DNA of 64,000 nt from the NCBI RefSeq assembly GCF_009856295.1, contig NZ_WMEU01000001.1:434001-498000 (forward strand), given 5' to 3'. Source of the DNA: Pontibacillus yanchengensis (GTDB taxonomy: Bacteria; Bacillota; Bacilli; Bacillales; BH030062). Positions 25,529 to 35,277 of the stretch are shown here, one piece after another. Both the position numbers and the translations under genes were made by a program. Below the pieces are notes generated by a model. It was not told the DNA's origin and did no database searches. It was given only the letters and a program-made list of their open reading frames with translations. Each line of letters starts with the position of its first letter. Position 1 is the stretch's first letter.

Positions 25529-28500
25529 TCACTCAAATTCAACTAATAAGTCACCTACATGTATAGCTCCTCCATTATTCACGTAAATATCTTTTATTTT
25601 ACCCTCAAATGGCGCTTGTACAGTGGTTTCCATCTTCATAGCTTCCGTAATCATGATGTGATCACCTTTATTTACTTTTTCTCCTTTCTCAGCGATTACC
25701 TTTATCACTGTCCCAGGCATCGTTGCACCAATGTGCTTATCATTATCTTTATCCGCTTTTGGTCTTTCCTCCACTGCAGATTTAATACTATCATCTTTTA
25801 CAACAATCTCTCTAGGTTGACCATTTAATTCGAAATATACAACACGAGTGCCATCTGCCTGAGGTTCACCAATGGATACTAGTTTTACTATTAAAGTTTT
25901 ACCTTGTTCAATTTCGATATCAATTTCCTCACCTAAGCGCATTCCATAAAAGAACGTTAAAGTATCAAGTACTGACATATCACCATACTGCTCATAGAAT
26001 TGATGATAATCCATAAATACTTTTGGATAGAGAGCGTAAGTAATCATGTCAAAACTAGTGATTTGTCTGTCTAGCTTATGAAACAAAGTTTCTTTTAAAT
26101 CTTTGAAATCCACAGGGTCAAGAAGCTCTCCCGGGCGTCTAGTAATGGGATTTCTCCCTTTAAGTATGATGCGTTGTAATTCTTGGGGAAACCCTTGATA
26201 TGGTTGTCCAAGGTACCCTTCAAAAAATTCGATAACCGAATCAGGAAAGTCAATAGATTCTCCTTGCTCATAAATGTCATCTTCATTTAAGTTATTCTGA
26301 ACCATAAATAAGGCCATATCTCCAACAACTTTTGAAGAAGGAGTAACTTTAACGAGGTCTCCAAACATATCATTGACACGTCGATACATTTTTTTGACTT
26401 CATCCCATCTCTCTTCCAAACCAACAGCTTTAGCCTGTTGTTGCAAGTTACTATATTGACCTCCGGGCATTTCGTGATCATACACCTCTGAATTCGGTGC
26501 CATCATTCCACTTTCGAAATCCTGGTAATACTTTCGAATATCATGCCAATATAACCCTAAATCCTCATATGCATTAACATTAATATTCGGTTGTCGTTTG
26601 TTGCCTTCAAGTGCATGATAAAGGCTTGTAGCGCTAGGTTGTGACGTTAAACCAGCCATTGAACTAGCTGCCACATCTACTGCATCTACACCCGCTTCTA
26701 TGGCCCTTGCATATGTGAATATTCCGTTTCCGCTTGTATCGTGTGTATGAAGATGAATTGGAATATCCACCGATTCTTTTAGGGATGATATTAATTGATA
26801 GGCAGCTTCAGGTTTAAGCAATCCTGCCATATCTTTAATGCCTAATATATGTGATCCTGCATTTTCAAGTTCTTTTGCCAAGTTCACATAGTAATTCAAA
26901 TCGTACTTTGTTTTGGAAGGGTCTAGAATATCTCCTGTGTAACACATAGATGCTTCTGCAATCTTATCGTTGTTTCGAACAGCTTCGATAGCTAAGGTCA
27001 TACCCTTTACCCAATTTAAACTATCAAAGATGCGGAAAACGTCTATTCCTGCTTGACTACTCTTTTCAACAAATTCACGAATAAGGTTGTCTGGATAGTT
27101 TTTATATCCTACCGCGTTACTAGCCCGTAAGAGCATTTGGAATAAAACATTTGGCATTTTGTCTCTCATATGAATTAAACGCTGCCATGGATCTTCTTTT
27201 AAGAAACGATAGGAAACATCAAATGTAGCGCCTCCCCACATTTCAACTGAAAAAAGTTCAGGAAGAAGCTTTGCAGTTGGCTCAGCAATATGTTCTAAAT
27301 CTTTAGAGCGAATGCGTGTAGCGAGCAACGACTGGTGGGCATCACGAAATGTGGTGTCTGTATAGAGTACACGGTCTTGTGCTTTCAACCAATTCGCTAC
27401 AGCTTCTGGTCCTTGCTCATCTAGCATTTGTTTTGTTCCTCTTGGAATTTCTGTATAAGGTTTCACATCAGGCATCCTTGGTTTATGCAGTGCAGGCTTT
27501 TTCTTTTTTTCAGTCCCTTGGAAGCCATTTACCGTAGTAGAAGCAATATAAGAGAGCATTTTCGTACCACGATCTTTACGCTTAGGAAATACAAATAGTT
27601 CAGGTGATTGATCAATAAAAGTAGTGTCATATTCACCATTTAAAAATTTCGAATGCAAGATAACGTTTTCAAGAAAAGGTATGTTGGTTTTAATACCACG
27701 AATTCGAAATTCCTTTAAGTTTCGTACCATCTTATTAGCTGCCTGTTCAAAACTAAGTGCCCATGTTGAAACTTTAACTAATAATGAATCATAGTGTGGA
27801 GAAATAACAGCCCCTTGAAACCCATTTCCAGCGTCTAATCGTACTCCAAATCCGCCACCAGTACGATATGCCATAATTTTACCTGTATCGGGCATGAAAT
27901 TATTCAAAGGATCCTCTGTCGTTACACGAGATTGGATAGCATAACCATGTGTTTTTATATCAGTTTGTACTGGAATACCTATCGGTTGTTCAAATAAGTT
28001 ATATCCTTCTGCAATCATGATTTGAGTTTGAACAATATCAATACCTGTAATTAATTCGGTTATGGTATGTTCAACCTGAACACGAGGATTCACCTCAATA
28101 AAGAAGAATTCATCACCTGAGACGAGAAATTCCACTGTACCCGCATTTATATACTGAACATTCTTCATAAGTTGTACGGCTGAATCACAAATCTTCTCTC
28201 TTAACCCATTTGGTAGAGATACACTTGGTGCAACCTCTACAACTTTTTGGTGGCGTCGCTGAACGGAACAATCACGTTCATAAAGATGTACGATATTCCC
28301 ATCTACATCTCCCAAAATTTGAACTTCTATGTGTTTTGGATTTTCTACAAGTTTTTCTACATAAACTTCATCGCTACCAAATGCTGCTTTTGCCTCGGAT
28401 TTAGCTCGATCATAAGAATCACTTAGTGTATCCTCACTTCGAACGATTCTCATCCCACGGCCTCCACCACCAAGTGAGGCCTTAATAATGATAGGAAAGC

Positions 28501-28972
28501 CATGTTTTTGCCCAAACTCTCGTACTTCTTCTAATCCCGAAACAGGTCCATCAGTACCAGGAATAACAGGTATATCAGCTTCTATAGCTTGATATCTTGC
28601 TTTTACTTTATCGCCAAACATATGTAAATGGGTACTTGTCGGACCGATAAACGTAATGCCTTCATCTTCACAACGCTTCGCAAAATGAATATTTTCTGAT
28701 AAAAAACCATATCCTGGATGTATCGCATCAACGCCGACACTTTTAGCGGTTTCAATAATTCCTTCAATATCAAGGTAAGCATCAATAGGCTTCTTTCCTT
28801 CACCAATTAAATATGCTTCATCTGCTTTGTAACGATGGTAGGAACCACTATCCTCTTTTGAATAAATAGCAACAGTTCGAATGTTCAACTCTGTACATGC
28901 TCGAAATACACGGATTGCAATTTCACCACGATTTGCTACTAAGACCTTATTGATCTTTTGGTATTCACCCAT
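25529..28972 (-). CDS. pycA: pyruvate carboxylase
   Basis: The 1147-residue biotin enzyme makes oxaloacetate from pyruvate and bicarbonate to refill the TCA cycle. The order is biotin carboxylase (about 5-455, with the glycine loop KASLGGGGRGMR and EVNPRVQVEH), carboxyltransferase (about 530-830, with TFRDAHQSLLATR and metal ligands in HLHTHDTSG), the allosteric linker, and the biotinyl domain at the C-terminus with the lysine of AMKM at about residue 1113. AAAGGAGGACAACC precedes ATG 28972, which lies 34 bp inside ftsW, so the two are cotranscribed. Length equals the B. subtilis enzyme. Confidence 0.98.
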   Translation of the reverse strand: MGEYQKINKVLVANRGEIAIRVFRACTELNIRTVAIYSKEDSGSYHRYKADEAYLIGEGKKPIDAYLDIEGIIETAKSVGVDAIHPGYGFLSENIHFAKRCEDEGITFIGPTSTHLHMFGDKVKARYQAIEADIPVIPGTDGPVSGLEEVREFGQKHGFPIIIKASLGGGGRGMRIVRSEDTLSDSYDRAKSEAKAAFGSDEVYVEKLVENPKHIEVQILGDVDGNIVHLYERDCSVQRRHQKVVEVAPSVSLPNGLREKICDSAVQLMKNVQYINAGTVEFLVSGDEFFFIEVNPRVQVEHTITELITGIDIVQTQIMIAEGYNLFEQPIGIPVQTDIKTHGYAIQSRVTTEDPLNNFMPDTGKIMAYRTGGGFGVRLDAGNGFQGAVISPHYDSLLVKVSTWALSFEQAANKMVRNLKEFRIRGIKTNIPFLENVILHSKFLNGEYDTTFIDQSPELFVFPKRKDRGTKMLSYIASTTVNGFQGTEKKKKPALHKPRMPDVKPYTEIPRGTKQMLDEQGPEAVANWLKAQDRVLYTDTTFRDAHQSLLATRIRSKDLEHIAEPTAKLLPELFSVEMWGGATFDVSYRFLKEDPWQRLIHMRDKMPNVLFQMLLRASNAVGYKNYPDNLIREFVEKSSQAGIDVFRIFDSLNWVKGMTLAIEAVRNNDKIAEASMCYTGDILDPSKTKYDLNYYVNLAKELENAGSHILGIKDMAGLLKPEAAYQLISSLKESVDIPIHLHTHDTSGNGIFTYARAIEAGVDAVDVAASSMAGLTSQPSATSLYHALEGNKRQPNINVNAYEDLGLYWHDIRKYYQDFESGMMAPNSEVYDHEMPGGQYSNLQQQAKAVGLEERWDEVKKMYRRVNDMFGDLVKVTPSSKVVGDMALFMVQNNLNEDDIYEQGESIDFPDSVIEFFEGYLGQPYQGFPQELQRIILKGRNPITRRPGELLDPVDFKDLKETLFHKLDRQITSFDMITYALYPKVFMDYHQFYEQYGDMSVLDTLTFFYGMRLGEEIDIEIEQGKTLIVKLVSIGEPQADGTRVVYFELNGQPREIVVKDDSIKSAVEERPKADKDNDKHIGATMPGTVIKVIAEKGEKVNKGDHIMITEAMKMETTVQAPFEGKIKDIYVNNGGAIHVGDLLVEFE

Positions 28973-30171
28973 GGTTGTCCTCCTTTAGGTTGTGTTGCAC
29001 TATTTGTCGTTGTCTTTCGATTTTCCATATCTTCATCAACGGCTTGCTTCGTAAATGTATAATCTTCCTGAAGCTTTGCCTGTTTTGCAACGTTATTCAA
29101 AATTCCCATCGAAGCTAATAGAACAATTAATGAGGACCCTCCATAACTTACAAATGGCAATGGAACACCTGTGATTGGTAAAATCCCACTAATTGCTCCT
29201 AAATTAATAAACGCTTGGATTCCTATCATGGAAGAGATCCCAATAGCTAATAAACTACCGAAACCATCTTTACATTTTCGTGCTACATATAGTCCACGCA
29301 ATACTATTAATGCCATAAGTCCAAGAGTAATTAGCACTCCTAGTACACCAAGCTCCTCAGCAACAACGGCCATAATAAAATCAGTGTGTGGCTCTAATAG
29401 ATATCCTAATTTCTGCACACTTTGTCCTAAGCCCTCACCCGTTAATCCGCCAGTACCAATAGCTATGTAGGATTGAATTAGATGATAACCATCTGATTCT
29501 GGAAGTTGGAAAGGCTGATAGGCACCAGTGAACCTCGCTATTCGTTCATCTGAAGTCATTTTTGGAAGTGCTAAAATAATACAAATCGCTCCTGTAATGC
29601 CTAACAGAAAAATATGACGAAAACGAATACCAGAACTAATAATTACAGCACATGCCATTAAAAAGATAATTGCCGCTGTACCTATATCTGGTTGGATACC
29701 AATAAGCGCTAATATTGCAATTGTCAAAGCAATAGGTGGCAAAACGGCTTTTGTAAAATCCTGAATATAAGCTTGCTTCTTGGATAAAACAGAAGCTAAG
29801 TACATGATTAACCCAATCTTTGCTGCTTCAGCAGGTTGGAAACTAACTGGCCCAAAATCAAACCATGAATTTGCATTCCCCTTGTTACTTCCCACAATTA
29901 ACACTAAGACTAGGGTTGATAATACAAAAAAAATAATTAACGGCATCAACTTTTGATACTTTTGATAAGGAAAAAACATGGTGATAACAAATGCTATTAA
30001 TCCTAAAACAACCCACTGAATTTGCTTTGTTAAGTAATATGTGCTTGGAACATCAAACTTCACAACCCCATAAACCATCGAAGCACTATAGATCATAATT
30101 ACACCAAAAGCAGTGAGTACTAATGGGGCAAATATTAATGTGAAATCAAAATTTTTAAATATTTTTTTCAT
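28939..30171 (-). CDS. ftsW: FtsW/SpoVE-type lipid II polymerase (SEDS family)
   Basis: The protein of 410 residues has the ten-helix SEDS fold: GVIMIYSASM near the start, QPAEAAKIGLIMYLA in the middle, the catalytic-region loop around EPHTDFIMAVVAEELG, and PLPFVSYGGSSLIVLL near the end. FtsW polymerises septal peptidoglycan with a class B PBP. I prefer ATG 30171, eight bases after AAGGA, over the frame start at 30180. The C-terminal tail overlaps the start of pycA by 34 bp, the same ftsW-pycA coupling as in B. subtilis. SpoVE-like alternatives are less likely given this position. Confidence 0.94.
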   Translation of the reverse strand: MKKIFKNFDFTLIFAPLVLTAFGVIMIYSASMVYGVVKFDVPSTYYLTKQIQWVVLGLIAFVITMFFPYQKYQKLMPLIIFFVLSTLVLVLIVGSNKGNANSWFDFGPVSFQPAEAAKIGLIMYLASVLSKKQAYIQDFTKAVLPPIALTIAILALIGIQPDIGTAAIIFLMACAVIISSGIRFRHIFLLGITGAICIILALPKMTSDERIARFTGAYQPFQLPESDGYHLIQSYIAIGTGGLTGEGLGQSVQKLGYLLEPHTDFIMAVVAEELGVLGVLITLGLMALIVLRGLYVARKCKDGFGSLLAIGISSMIGIQAFINLGAISGILPITGVPLPFVSYGGSSLIVLLASMGILNNVAKQAKLQEDYTFTKQAVDEDMENRKTTTNSATQPKGGQPWVNTKRSIRS

Positions 30172-30475
30172 AACGTCCATCCTTATGTAAGAATATCGGT
30201 AGTGGTGATACTCTTATTTATGTATTTTCTCTGCTGTATGTGGAACACTTATCGACACTTTTCACAAGCGTTTTTCTACTGTATTAATTTTTACTAGATG
30301 AAAGAAGCATTCTCCTGCTTTTTTTTCAAAAATATTTTACTTTTTATATATAACCGTTCGAAAAGTAAATTCCAATTAAGTCAGTACATCGTCACTTTTA
30401 GTTAGAAAACAATGTTATTGAGTCTATTCCCTTGTGTTTGTCTCTTTTCCTGATTTTGAAAGTGAGTCTTCATAA
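30172..30475. other. ftsW upstream gap, no gene seen
   Basis: About 300 AT-rich bases between ftsW and the ylaN terminator. I see only short inverted words and a T-run near 30320. No open frame with a ribosome binding site is present. The ftsW-pycA promoter should lie here, but no clear pair of boxes stood out. Confidence 0.4.
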
Positions 30476-30519
30476 AGCAAAAAAACTCAAATTATCACCA
30501 CGTGGTGTAATTTGAGTTT
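30476..30519 (-). terminator. terminator after ylaN
   Basis: AAACTCAAATTA (30483-30494) and TAATTTGAGTTT (30508-30519) pair around CACCAC/GTGGTG with one bulged T. The minus strand continues into seven T residues. It lies 5 bp after the ylaN stop codon. Confidence 0.9.
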
Positions 30520-30524
30520 GAAAA

Positions 30525-30806
30525 TCACGAATTTTGTGAAGCTTCGTGTAAAGCATTCATTTCTTGCTCTAAATTCTCGAGAAGTTTTTTGCCGTCTTCT
30601 TCGTTAATTAAATTTAAACGAACCGCAAAATCTATTTCTCGAGATAAACCGAACATTTGTGTATCGAGAACCTCTTCATATAGAGGGCATTGCGGCATGG
30701 TTAGATTATCCATCTGAACTCTAATGAGTCTTGCAATTTTTTCAGCATCGGCCTTAAGAAGGGCATATGCTTGTTGGCGATGATCAACCGCTACTTCAGA
30801 TGACAC
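30525..30806 (-). CDS. ylaN: YlaN, small iron-homeostasis protein
   Basis: The 93-residue helical protein matches the YlaN family across its length: [44 protein letters not shown] and [13 protein letters not shown]. YlaN is essential in B. subtilis under standard conditions. Work in B. subtilis and S. aureus links it to iron homeostasis through binding to Fur. It is a single-gene unit between ftsW and glsA with its own terminator. The region upstream (30807-30942) should hold its promoter. Confidence 0.96.
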   Translation of the reverse strand: MSSEVAVDHRQQAYALLKADAEKIARLIRVQMDNLTMPQCPLYEEVLDTQMFGLSREIDFAVRLNLINEEDGKKLLENLEQEMNALHEASQNS

Positions 30807-30942
30807 GTTAATCCCCTCCGATTAAAACAGACTTTCTTGTATTTATATTAGCGTCTCACAAAGAAAAATGCAAGCAAAGATATGCTTTTTGCACATCTTA
30901 GAGACTTATATAAAACTGTTTCCTGAATGGAAAAGAGATCAT

Positions 30943-31875
30943 TTAGAAAATAAATAGGTCTTCTCGATTCGCTAACATTTCTAATAGATGCATACCTACT
31001 ACGCTATTCCCTTTTTCGTCAAGAGCTGGTCCAAATACAGCAATCCCACCTAAATCTTTATGTGCCCCCATTATTGCCCCAGAAACTCCACTTTTCGCAG
31101 GAATTCCAACGCGTATAGCAAATGATCCTGATGCATCATACATTCCACACGTAACCATGAATGTCTTGCAAATCCGAGCATAGTGTTGAGGTATAATTTG
31201 TCTACCCGTATCTAAGTCCATTCCTTCATTGGCAAACACAGCTCCTATTCGAGCCAATTGCTGAATGTTAACCCCAATTGCACATTGTTTCGTATAAGTA
31301 TCCAGAAGTTCTTCTACACTGCCTTCTACAACACCTGTTTGCTTCATAAAGAAACTTAAAGACCGATTTAAATAAGCTGTTTCAAATTCCGATGAAGCGA
31401 CTTCTTCATTATACGTTATTGTATTGTCACCTGATAATTCATGTACGAAGGCTAGCAAACGTCCAACTTTTTGATCGGGCGACGATCCTTCTATCATATC
31501 GGTAACAGCTAAGGCTCCTGCATTTATCATGGGATTTAATGGTTTTGAAGGATTGGATGTTTCTAATTTTGCTATAGAATGAAACGGATCACCTGTTGGC
31601 TCCATTCCTACTTTTGAAAATACGTAATCTTCTCCTTGATCCATCAATGCCAATGCTAGTGATATAACCTTTGAAATACTTTGTAAGGTAAACGTATGTT
31701 CAAGATTTCCCGCCTTTATACATTCACCATTCAGATGAACAATGCTAATCGCAATATTCTCAGGGTTTTGTTTCGCTAATGCTGGAATATAATCTGGTAC
31801 TTTACCTAAATGAGTAAATGAATGAACATGGTTAATCCATCCCTCTAGTTGATGTTGGTTCACTTTTTTTCGCAA
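30943..31875 (-). CDS. glsA: glutaminase A
   Basis: The 310-residue enzyme hydrolyses glutamine to glutamate and ammonia. It belongs to the serine-dependent beta-lactamase-like glutaminases. The nucleophile and general base are in FTLQSISKV (Ser-x-x-Lys, about residues 63-66), with the conserved blocks NPMINAGALAV, NRSLSFFMKQTG and MYDASGSFA. Length is as usual for the family. It occupies the place of ylaM (glsA2) in B. subtilis, next to ylaN and ylaL. GGAGGCATAA lies upstream of the start. Confidence 0.96.
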   Translation of the reverse strand: MRKKVNQHQLEGWINHVHSFTHLGKVPDYIPALAKQNPENIAISIVHLNGECIKAGNLEHTFTLQSISKVISLALALMDQGEDYVFSKVGMEPTGDPFHSIAKLETSNPSKPLNPMINAGALAVTDMIEGSSPDQKVGRLLAFVHELSGDNTITYNEEVASSEFETAYLNRSLSFFMKQTGVVEGSVEELLDTYTKQCAIGVNIQQLARIGAVFANEGMDLDTGRQIIPQHYARICKTFMVTCGMYDASGSFAIRVGIPAKSGVSGAIMGAHKDLGGIAVFGPALDEKGNSVVGMHLLEMLANREDLFIF

Positions 31876-31958
31876 GATTATGCCTCCTTTAATGCATGAG
31901 TGGAAAATATTCGATATACTAGGAAAAGAATCTTTTACATAGGAAGGGTGCCATATTA

Positions 31959-32450
31959 TTGGTTATTCAAATAACTGGAAATGTTCATTATACAATTACG
32001 CTAGACCCCACCGTTTGGATTTTTGATGATCGAAAAATCGATTTTTCGGAAGCGTTCACATCTACTGAAACTCTAAAAGACAATGAAGAAGATGATCTTC
32101 GAAAAGCCGCACAAATCTGGGATAGAGAAATTTATCAACAAAAATTAGATCCCCCAGTTAATAAAAGTATTTCCACATTTGATAAAAAGAAAATACTTGA
32201 AGGAACATATGTAATGCCTATCCACCACTTTTTGGAACACGCTCAATTAAAGGATAACGCAAGTATTGTTACATTGGAAACGATAGATGGTCCAGTTCAG
32301 ATTAGTGTACATGATCTAAAACAATCACTATTATTGTTTGCCCAAGACGGCAAACCCATTCAAGAACAAGGCCCTGTTCATTTATACTATATGGATGGGT
32401 CAAACAAGCAGACTCCTCTTAAAGGGATACAGAAAGTAGTCGTAGAGTAA
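31959..32450 (+). CDS. ylaL: YlaL-like conserved protein
   Basis: The 163-residue protein starts at TTG 31959, with AGGAAGGGTG (31941-31950) upstream. The beginning, VIQITGNVHYTITLDPTVWIFDDRK, and the motif KKKILEGTYVMPI fit the YlaL family at this position, directly divergent from glutaminase. It is soluble, acidic and without a signal peptide. The family is sometimes labelled peptidyl-prolyl isomerase in databases, but I see no support for that here. A strong terminator follows. Confidence 0.8.
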   Translation: MVIQITGNVHYTITLDPTVWIFDDRKIDFSEAFTSTETLKDNEEDDLRKAAQIWDREIYQQKLDPPVNKSISTFDKKKILEGTYVMPIHHFLEHAQLKDNASIVTLETIDGPVQISVHDLKQSLLLFAQDGKPIQEQGPVHLYYMDGSNKQTPLKGIQKVVVE

Positions 32451-32497
32451 ACATATTTGATTATTGATTTGTGTAAAATACCTTCATAATTGATAAA

Positions 32498-32527
32498 AGA
32501 GCTTGGAATCGTCCAAGCTCTTTTTTG
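32498..32527 (+). terminator. terminator after ylaL
   Basis: AGAGCTTGGA (32498-32507) pairs with TCCAAGCTCT (32512-32521) around ATCG, followed by TTTTTG. It begins 47 bp after the ylaL stop codon. Confidence 0.9.
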
Positions 32528-32540
32528 TTATTCTATAATC

Positions 32541-32835
32541 GCCCCATTACCTTGAAGAATTGGATTCAAGATATATTCAAAAGGTGATGGGTCCGATACT
32601 TGAAAAGTGGAAGGGGGTTACGGTGAAGCAACTCGCTTTCCTGCAGGCGAGCTGGTGAGCCTTCTCAGTCGCTTTGCTCCCTCCGGGGTCTCACCCAACC
32701 TCGGGAGTCTCGTAGTTCCCCTTCACCCCCCCAGACGGGTAATAGCTATCGGACCCACGGCCTAAATCTACGGAAACATCCCTCTTTCGGGATTACCAAA
32801 TTTATCCCGATTTCAAGTTTCAAGATTATGCTTCT
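32541..32835 (-). repeat. family B dispersed repeat, complete copy with inverted ends
   Basis: This element of about 295 bp has three parts. One end (32541-32577) is GCCCCATTAC then CTTGAAGAATTGGATTC. The other end (about 32798-32835) reads on the minus strand GCATAATCTTGAAAC, an imperfect inverted copy. The GC-rich core is bounded by GGGTCCGATA (32589-32598) and TATCGGACCC (32747-32756), a perfect 10-bp stem. Inside are the hairpin CTCGC/GCGAG and the small hairpin ATCCC/GGGAT (32778-32782, 32789-32793). Oriented like the plus-strand copy at 45 kb, its head is at the right. Confidence 0.85.
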
Positions 32836-32857
32836 TAATTTGGATAATGAAATATAT

Positions 32858-32905
32858 AAAAAAACGCAAGGGAGTTCAAAATTGAACCATCCTTGCGTTT
32901 TTTTT
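32858..32905 (-). terminator. terminator after ylaK
   Basis: AAAACGCAAGG and CCTTGCGTTTT form the outer stem and TTCAA/TTGAA an inner stem. The minus strand continues into a run of seven T. It lies about 50 bp after the end of ylaK, between that gene and the family B repeat. Confidence 0.85.
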
Positions 32906-32958
32906 ATTTTTAGTATCGGTAGGAGAAACACACCCCTCCATTCCAAACAATCAATACA

Positions 32959-34287
32959 TTACAAGAAATCCGCTGCAAGTTGTGCTAAAGGAGATCGCTC
33001 TCCTTTCACAAGTTTTACATGACCACTTAATTTCTGATCTTTAAACTTTTCCACTACATGAATGAGACCGTTATTGTATTCATCCAAATACGGATGATCG
33101 ATTTGATGAGGGTCCCCTAGAAGGACAATCTTACTACCTTCTCCGATCCTAGTCAGAATTGTTTTCACTTCGTGCTTGGTTAAATTTTGAGCTTCATCAA
33201 TTAGTATTAACTGTTCTGGTATGCTTCTGCCCCTAATGTATGTAAGAGCTTCCACTTGTATGGAACCTATACCAGAAAGAATTTCATCTAATTCACCTGG
33301 TTTCTTTACATCAAATAAATACTCAAGATTGTCATAAATGGGTTGCATCCAAGGGCGTAACTTTTCTTCTTTCTCCCCTGGCAGATATCCTATATCTTTG
33401 CCCATAGGAACCACTGGACGAGCAACTAATAATTTTTTGTAAAACCCAAAATCTTCAATTTGCATCAAGCCTGCCGCTAAAGCTAGTAACGTTTTTCCGG
33501 TACCTGCTTTACCTGCAATCGTTACAAGCGGTATATCTCTCCGTAATAGTAATTCTAATGCCATAACTTGTTGAGCGTTTCTAGGACGGATACCCCAGGC
33601 TTGCTCGTTTTGAAAGCGACATTTTTGCAACAACCCTTCCTGATTACGAACCATGCCAATTGCAGAATGTGAAGGATTTGTCCTATTTTTAAGGATGATG
33701 AACTCATTTGGATGTAGTGCTTCTGCAACTTGTTGTTGCAAATCCAACTCTCCTGTTTGAAAGAACAAGTTAATTTCATCTTCACTTACATAAAGCTCTT
33801 TAAAACCATTGTAAATGGCGTCTTCATTCACTGCACGCTCACTAAGAAAATCCTCTGCAATTAATCCAATCGAATCGGCTTTAATCCGCATTAACATATC
33901 TTTTGAAACAAGTGTGACTTCTTTCTCAGAACCCTTTTCTTTTTCTTCTAAATGCAAATTCAGCGCCACGGCTAATATCCGATTATCATTTGTCCGTTCT
34001 ACAAAAGCATCCTCAAGCTTGGAAAAAGACTTGTGATTGAGTTCTACCCTAAGTGTACCTCCACTGATTAACTTCACTCCATCGTGAAGCTTCCCTTGAA
34101 CTCTAAGTTTATCCATAATTCTTGAAACTTCACGAGCATTTCGGCCGATTTCATCCATGTTTCGCTTTTTTGAATCCACTTCTTCCAGTACCACTGCTGG
34201 AATAACGATTTCATGTTTTTCGAAAGAATAAATGGAATTGGGATCTTGCAACAGAACATTTGTATCTATGACATAAATTTTGTCCAT
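32959..34287 (-). CDS. ylaK: PhoH-family ATPase with N-terminal PIN domain
   Basis: The 442-residue protein fuses a PIN domain (about 1-150) with a PhoH ATPase domain (about 225-442). The PIN start is KIYVIDTNVLLQDP, with acidic residues at D8 and later D103. The ATPase carries Walker A in AGKAGTGKTLLAL and Walker B in LILIDEAQNLT. PhoH2-type proteins of this kind act as RNA helicase-nucleases in mycobacteria; the role in Bacillus is not established. It keeps its place between ylaL and ylaJ and ends at its own terminator. Confidence 0.94.
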   Translation of the reverse strand: MDKIYVIDTNVLLQDPNSIYSFEKHEIVIPAVVLEEVDSKKRNMDEIGRNAREVSRIMDKLRVQGKLHDGVKLISGGTLRVELNHKSFSKLEDAFVERTNDNRILAVALNLHLEEKEKGSEKEVTLVSKDMLMRIKADSIGLIAEDFLSERAVNEDAIYNGFKELYVSEDEINLFFQTGELDLQQQVAEALHPNEFIILKNRTNPSHSAIGMVRNQEGLLQKCRFQNEQAWGIRPRNAQQVMALELLLRRDIPLVTIAGKAGTGKTLLALAAGLMQIEDFGFYKKLLVARPVVPMGKDIGYLPGEKEEKLRPWMQPIYDNLEYLFDVKKPGELDEILSGIGSIQVEALTYIRGRSIPEQLILIDEAQNLTKHEVKTILTRIGEGSKIVLLGDPHQIDHPYLDEYNNGLIHVVEKFKDQKLSGHVKLVKGERSPLAQLAADFL

Positions 34288-34406
34288 TCAGCCGCCTCCT
34301 GAGAATTTGTCTACATAGTTTGGCAAGGCTTCCTGATAAAACTATATGCAAGAATGTATAAAGTTAGACGAACTTCAAAATATATGAACAAATAAAGGAG
34401 GAAAAT

Positions 34407-34991
34407 ATGATGCGATTTCTCATAACTCTATTTGTTTTATTAGGTCTAGTTGCATGTCAAAATCAAGAAGAAGAAAGCCTTCCCAAACAAAAAAGTGAAT
34501 CGCCGATTGTTGAGGTCCAAGATTCCGATCCGGTACCAAAACAAAAACTAAATAATCGAGAGCAAGCTAATCACTTAGCGAAGGTCGCAAATGAAGTGCC
34601 TGATGTTAACAATGCTACATCATTAGTAGCTGGTCCTTATGTAGTTGTAGCGATTGATGTTGATAAAGACTTAGATCGCTCGCGTGTAGGTTCTATAAAA
34701 TATTCAGTAGCCGAAGCAATGAAAAAAGATCCTTATGGTAAAAATGCTGTTGTTATAGCTGATGCTGATGGATATGAACGTATCAAACAAATGGCACGTA
34801 AAGTACGTGAAGGACAGACTGTTCAAGGAATTACAGATGAACTAGCTGCAATTGTAGGTCGATATATGCCTGAAGTTCCTGTTCCTGAACAAAAGCTATC
34901 AGAGCCTGACCAGAACAAAAAAACTATTCCAAAAAAACAGAAGCAAGAGCTTGATAACATTGAAGATGAACAATCCAATCATTATAAATGA
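34407..34991 (+). CDS. ylaJ: YhcN/YlaJ family sporulation lipoprotein
   Basis: The 194-residue protein begins with a lipoprotein signal ending LLGLVAC (Cys17). A polar linker and a conserved domain follow, including EQANHLAKVANEVPDVNNATSLVAGPYVVVAIDVD and RVGSIKYSVAEAMKKDP, the YhcN/YlaJ family pattern. The tail is Lys/Gln/Glu-rich. Family members are found in the inner spore membrane and YlaJ affects germination in B. subtilis. AAAGGAGGAAAAT precedes two consecutive ATG codons (34407 and 34410); either may be used. Confidence 0.94.
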   Translation: MMRFLITLFVLLGLVACQNQEEESLPKQKSESPIVEVQDSDPVPKQKLNNREQANHLAKVANEVPDVNNATSLVAGPYVVVAIDVDKDLDRSRVGSIKYSVAEAMKKDPYGKNAVVIADADGYERIKQMARKVREGQTVQGITDELAAIVGRYMPEVPVPEQKLSEPDQNKKTIPKKQKQELDNIEDEQSNHYK

Positions 34992-35241
34992 TTAGTCTAC
35001 CAAAACGGGTAATATAACCCCCTTTACAAGATATGGATCAGTTGATATGTATGTAGTTTAGTTCTTTTCATCACAAATTGAACCTTGTAGGAATAAGCTT
35101 ATCTTGCTTTTACAAACTCTTAACATTAACTAAAAACTTTATAAAAGTCGGTAAAAAAAGGTAAACACTTTGCTCTAGTTTGTAATCGCTAAAACCATAC
35201 AACCAAGAGGCTTATCATAGACTTGCTTTACTACTATAAAC

Positions 35242-35277
35242 AAAATGCCTAAATCCTTATTAGGATTTAGGCATTTT
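35242..35277 (-). terminator. terminator overlapping the end of the 35267 gene
   Basis: AAAATGCCTAAATCC (35242-35256) pairs with GGATTTAGGCATTTT (35263-35277). The right arm is the last coding bases of the minus-strand gene. The minus strand continues TATAGTAGTAAAG after the stem, without a long T-run. Confidence 0.75.

Noticed and set aside
32746-33022. Short open frames over the repeat and terminator after ylaK
   Set aside because: They cross the family B element and a terminator stem and lack ribosome binding sites.
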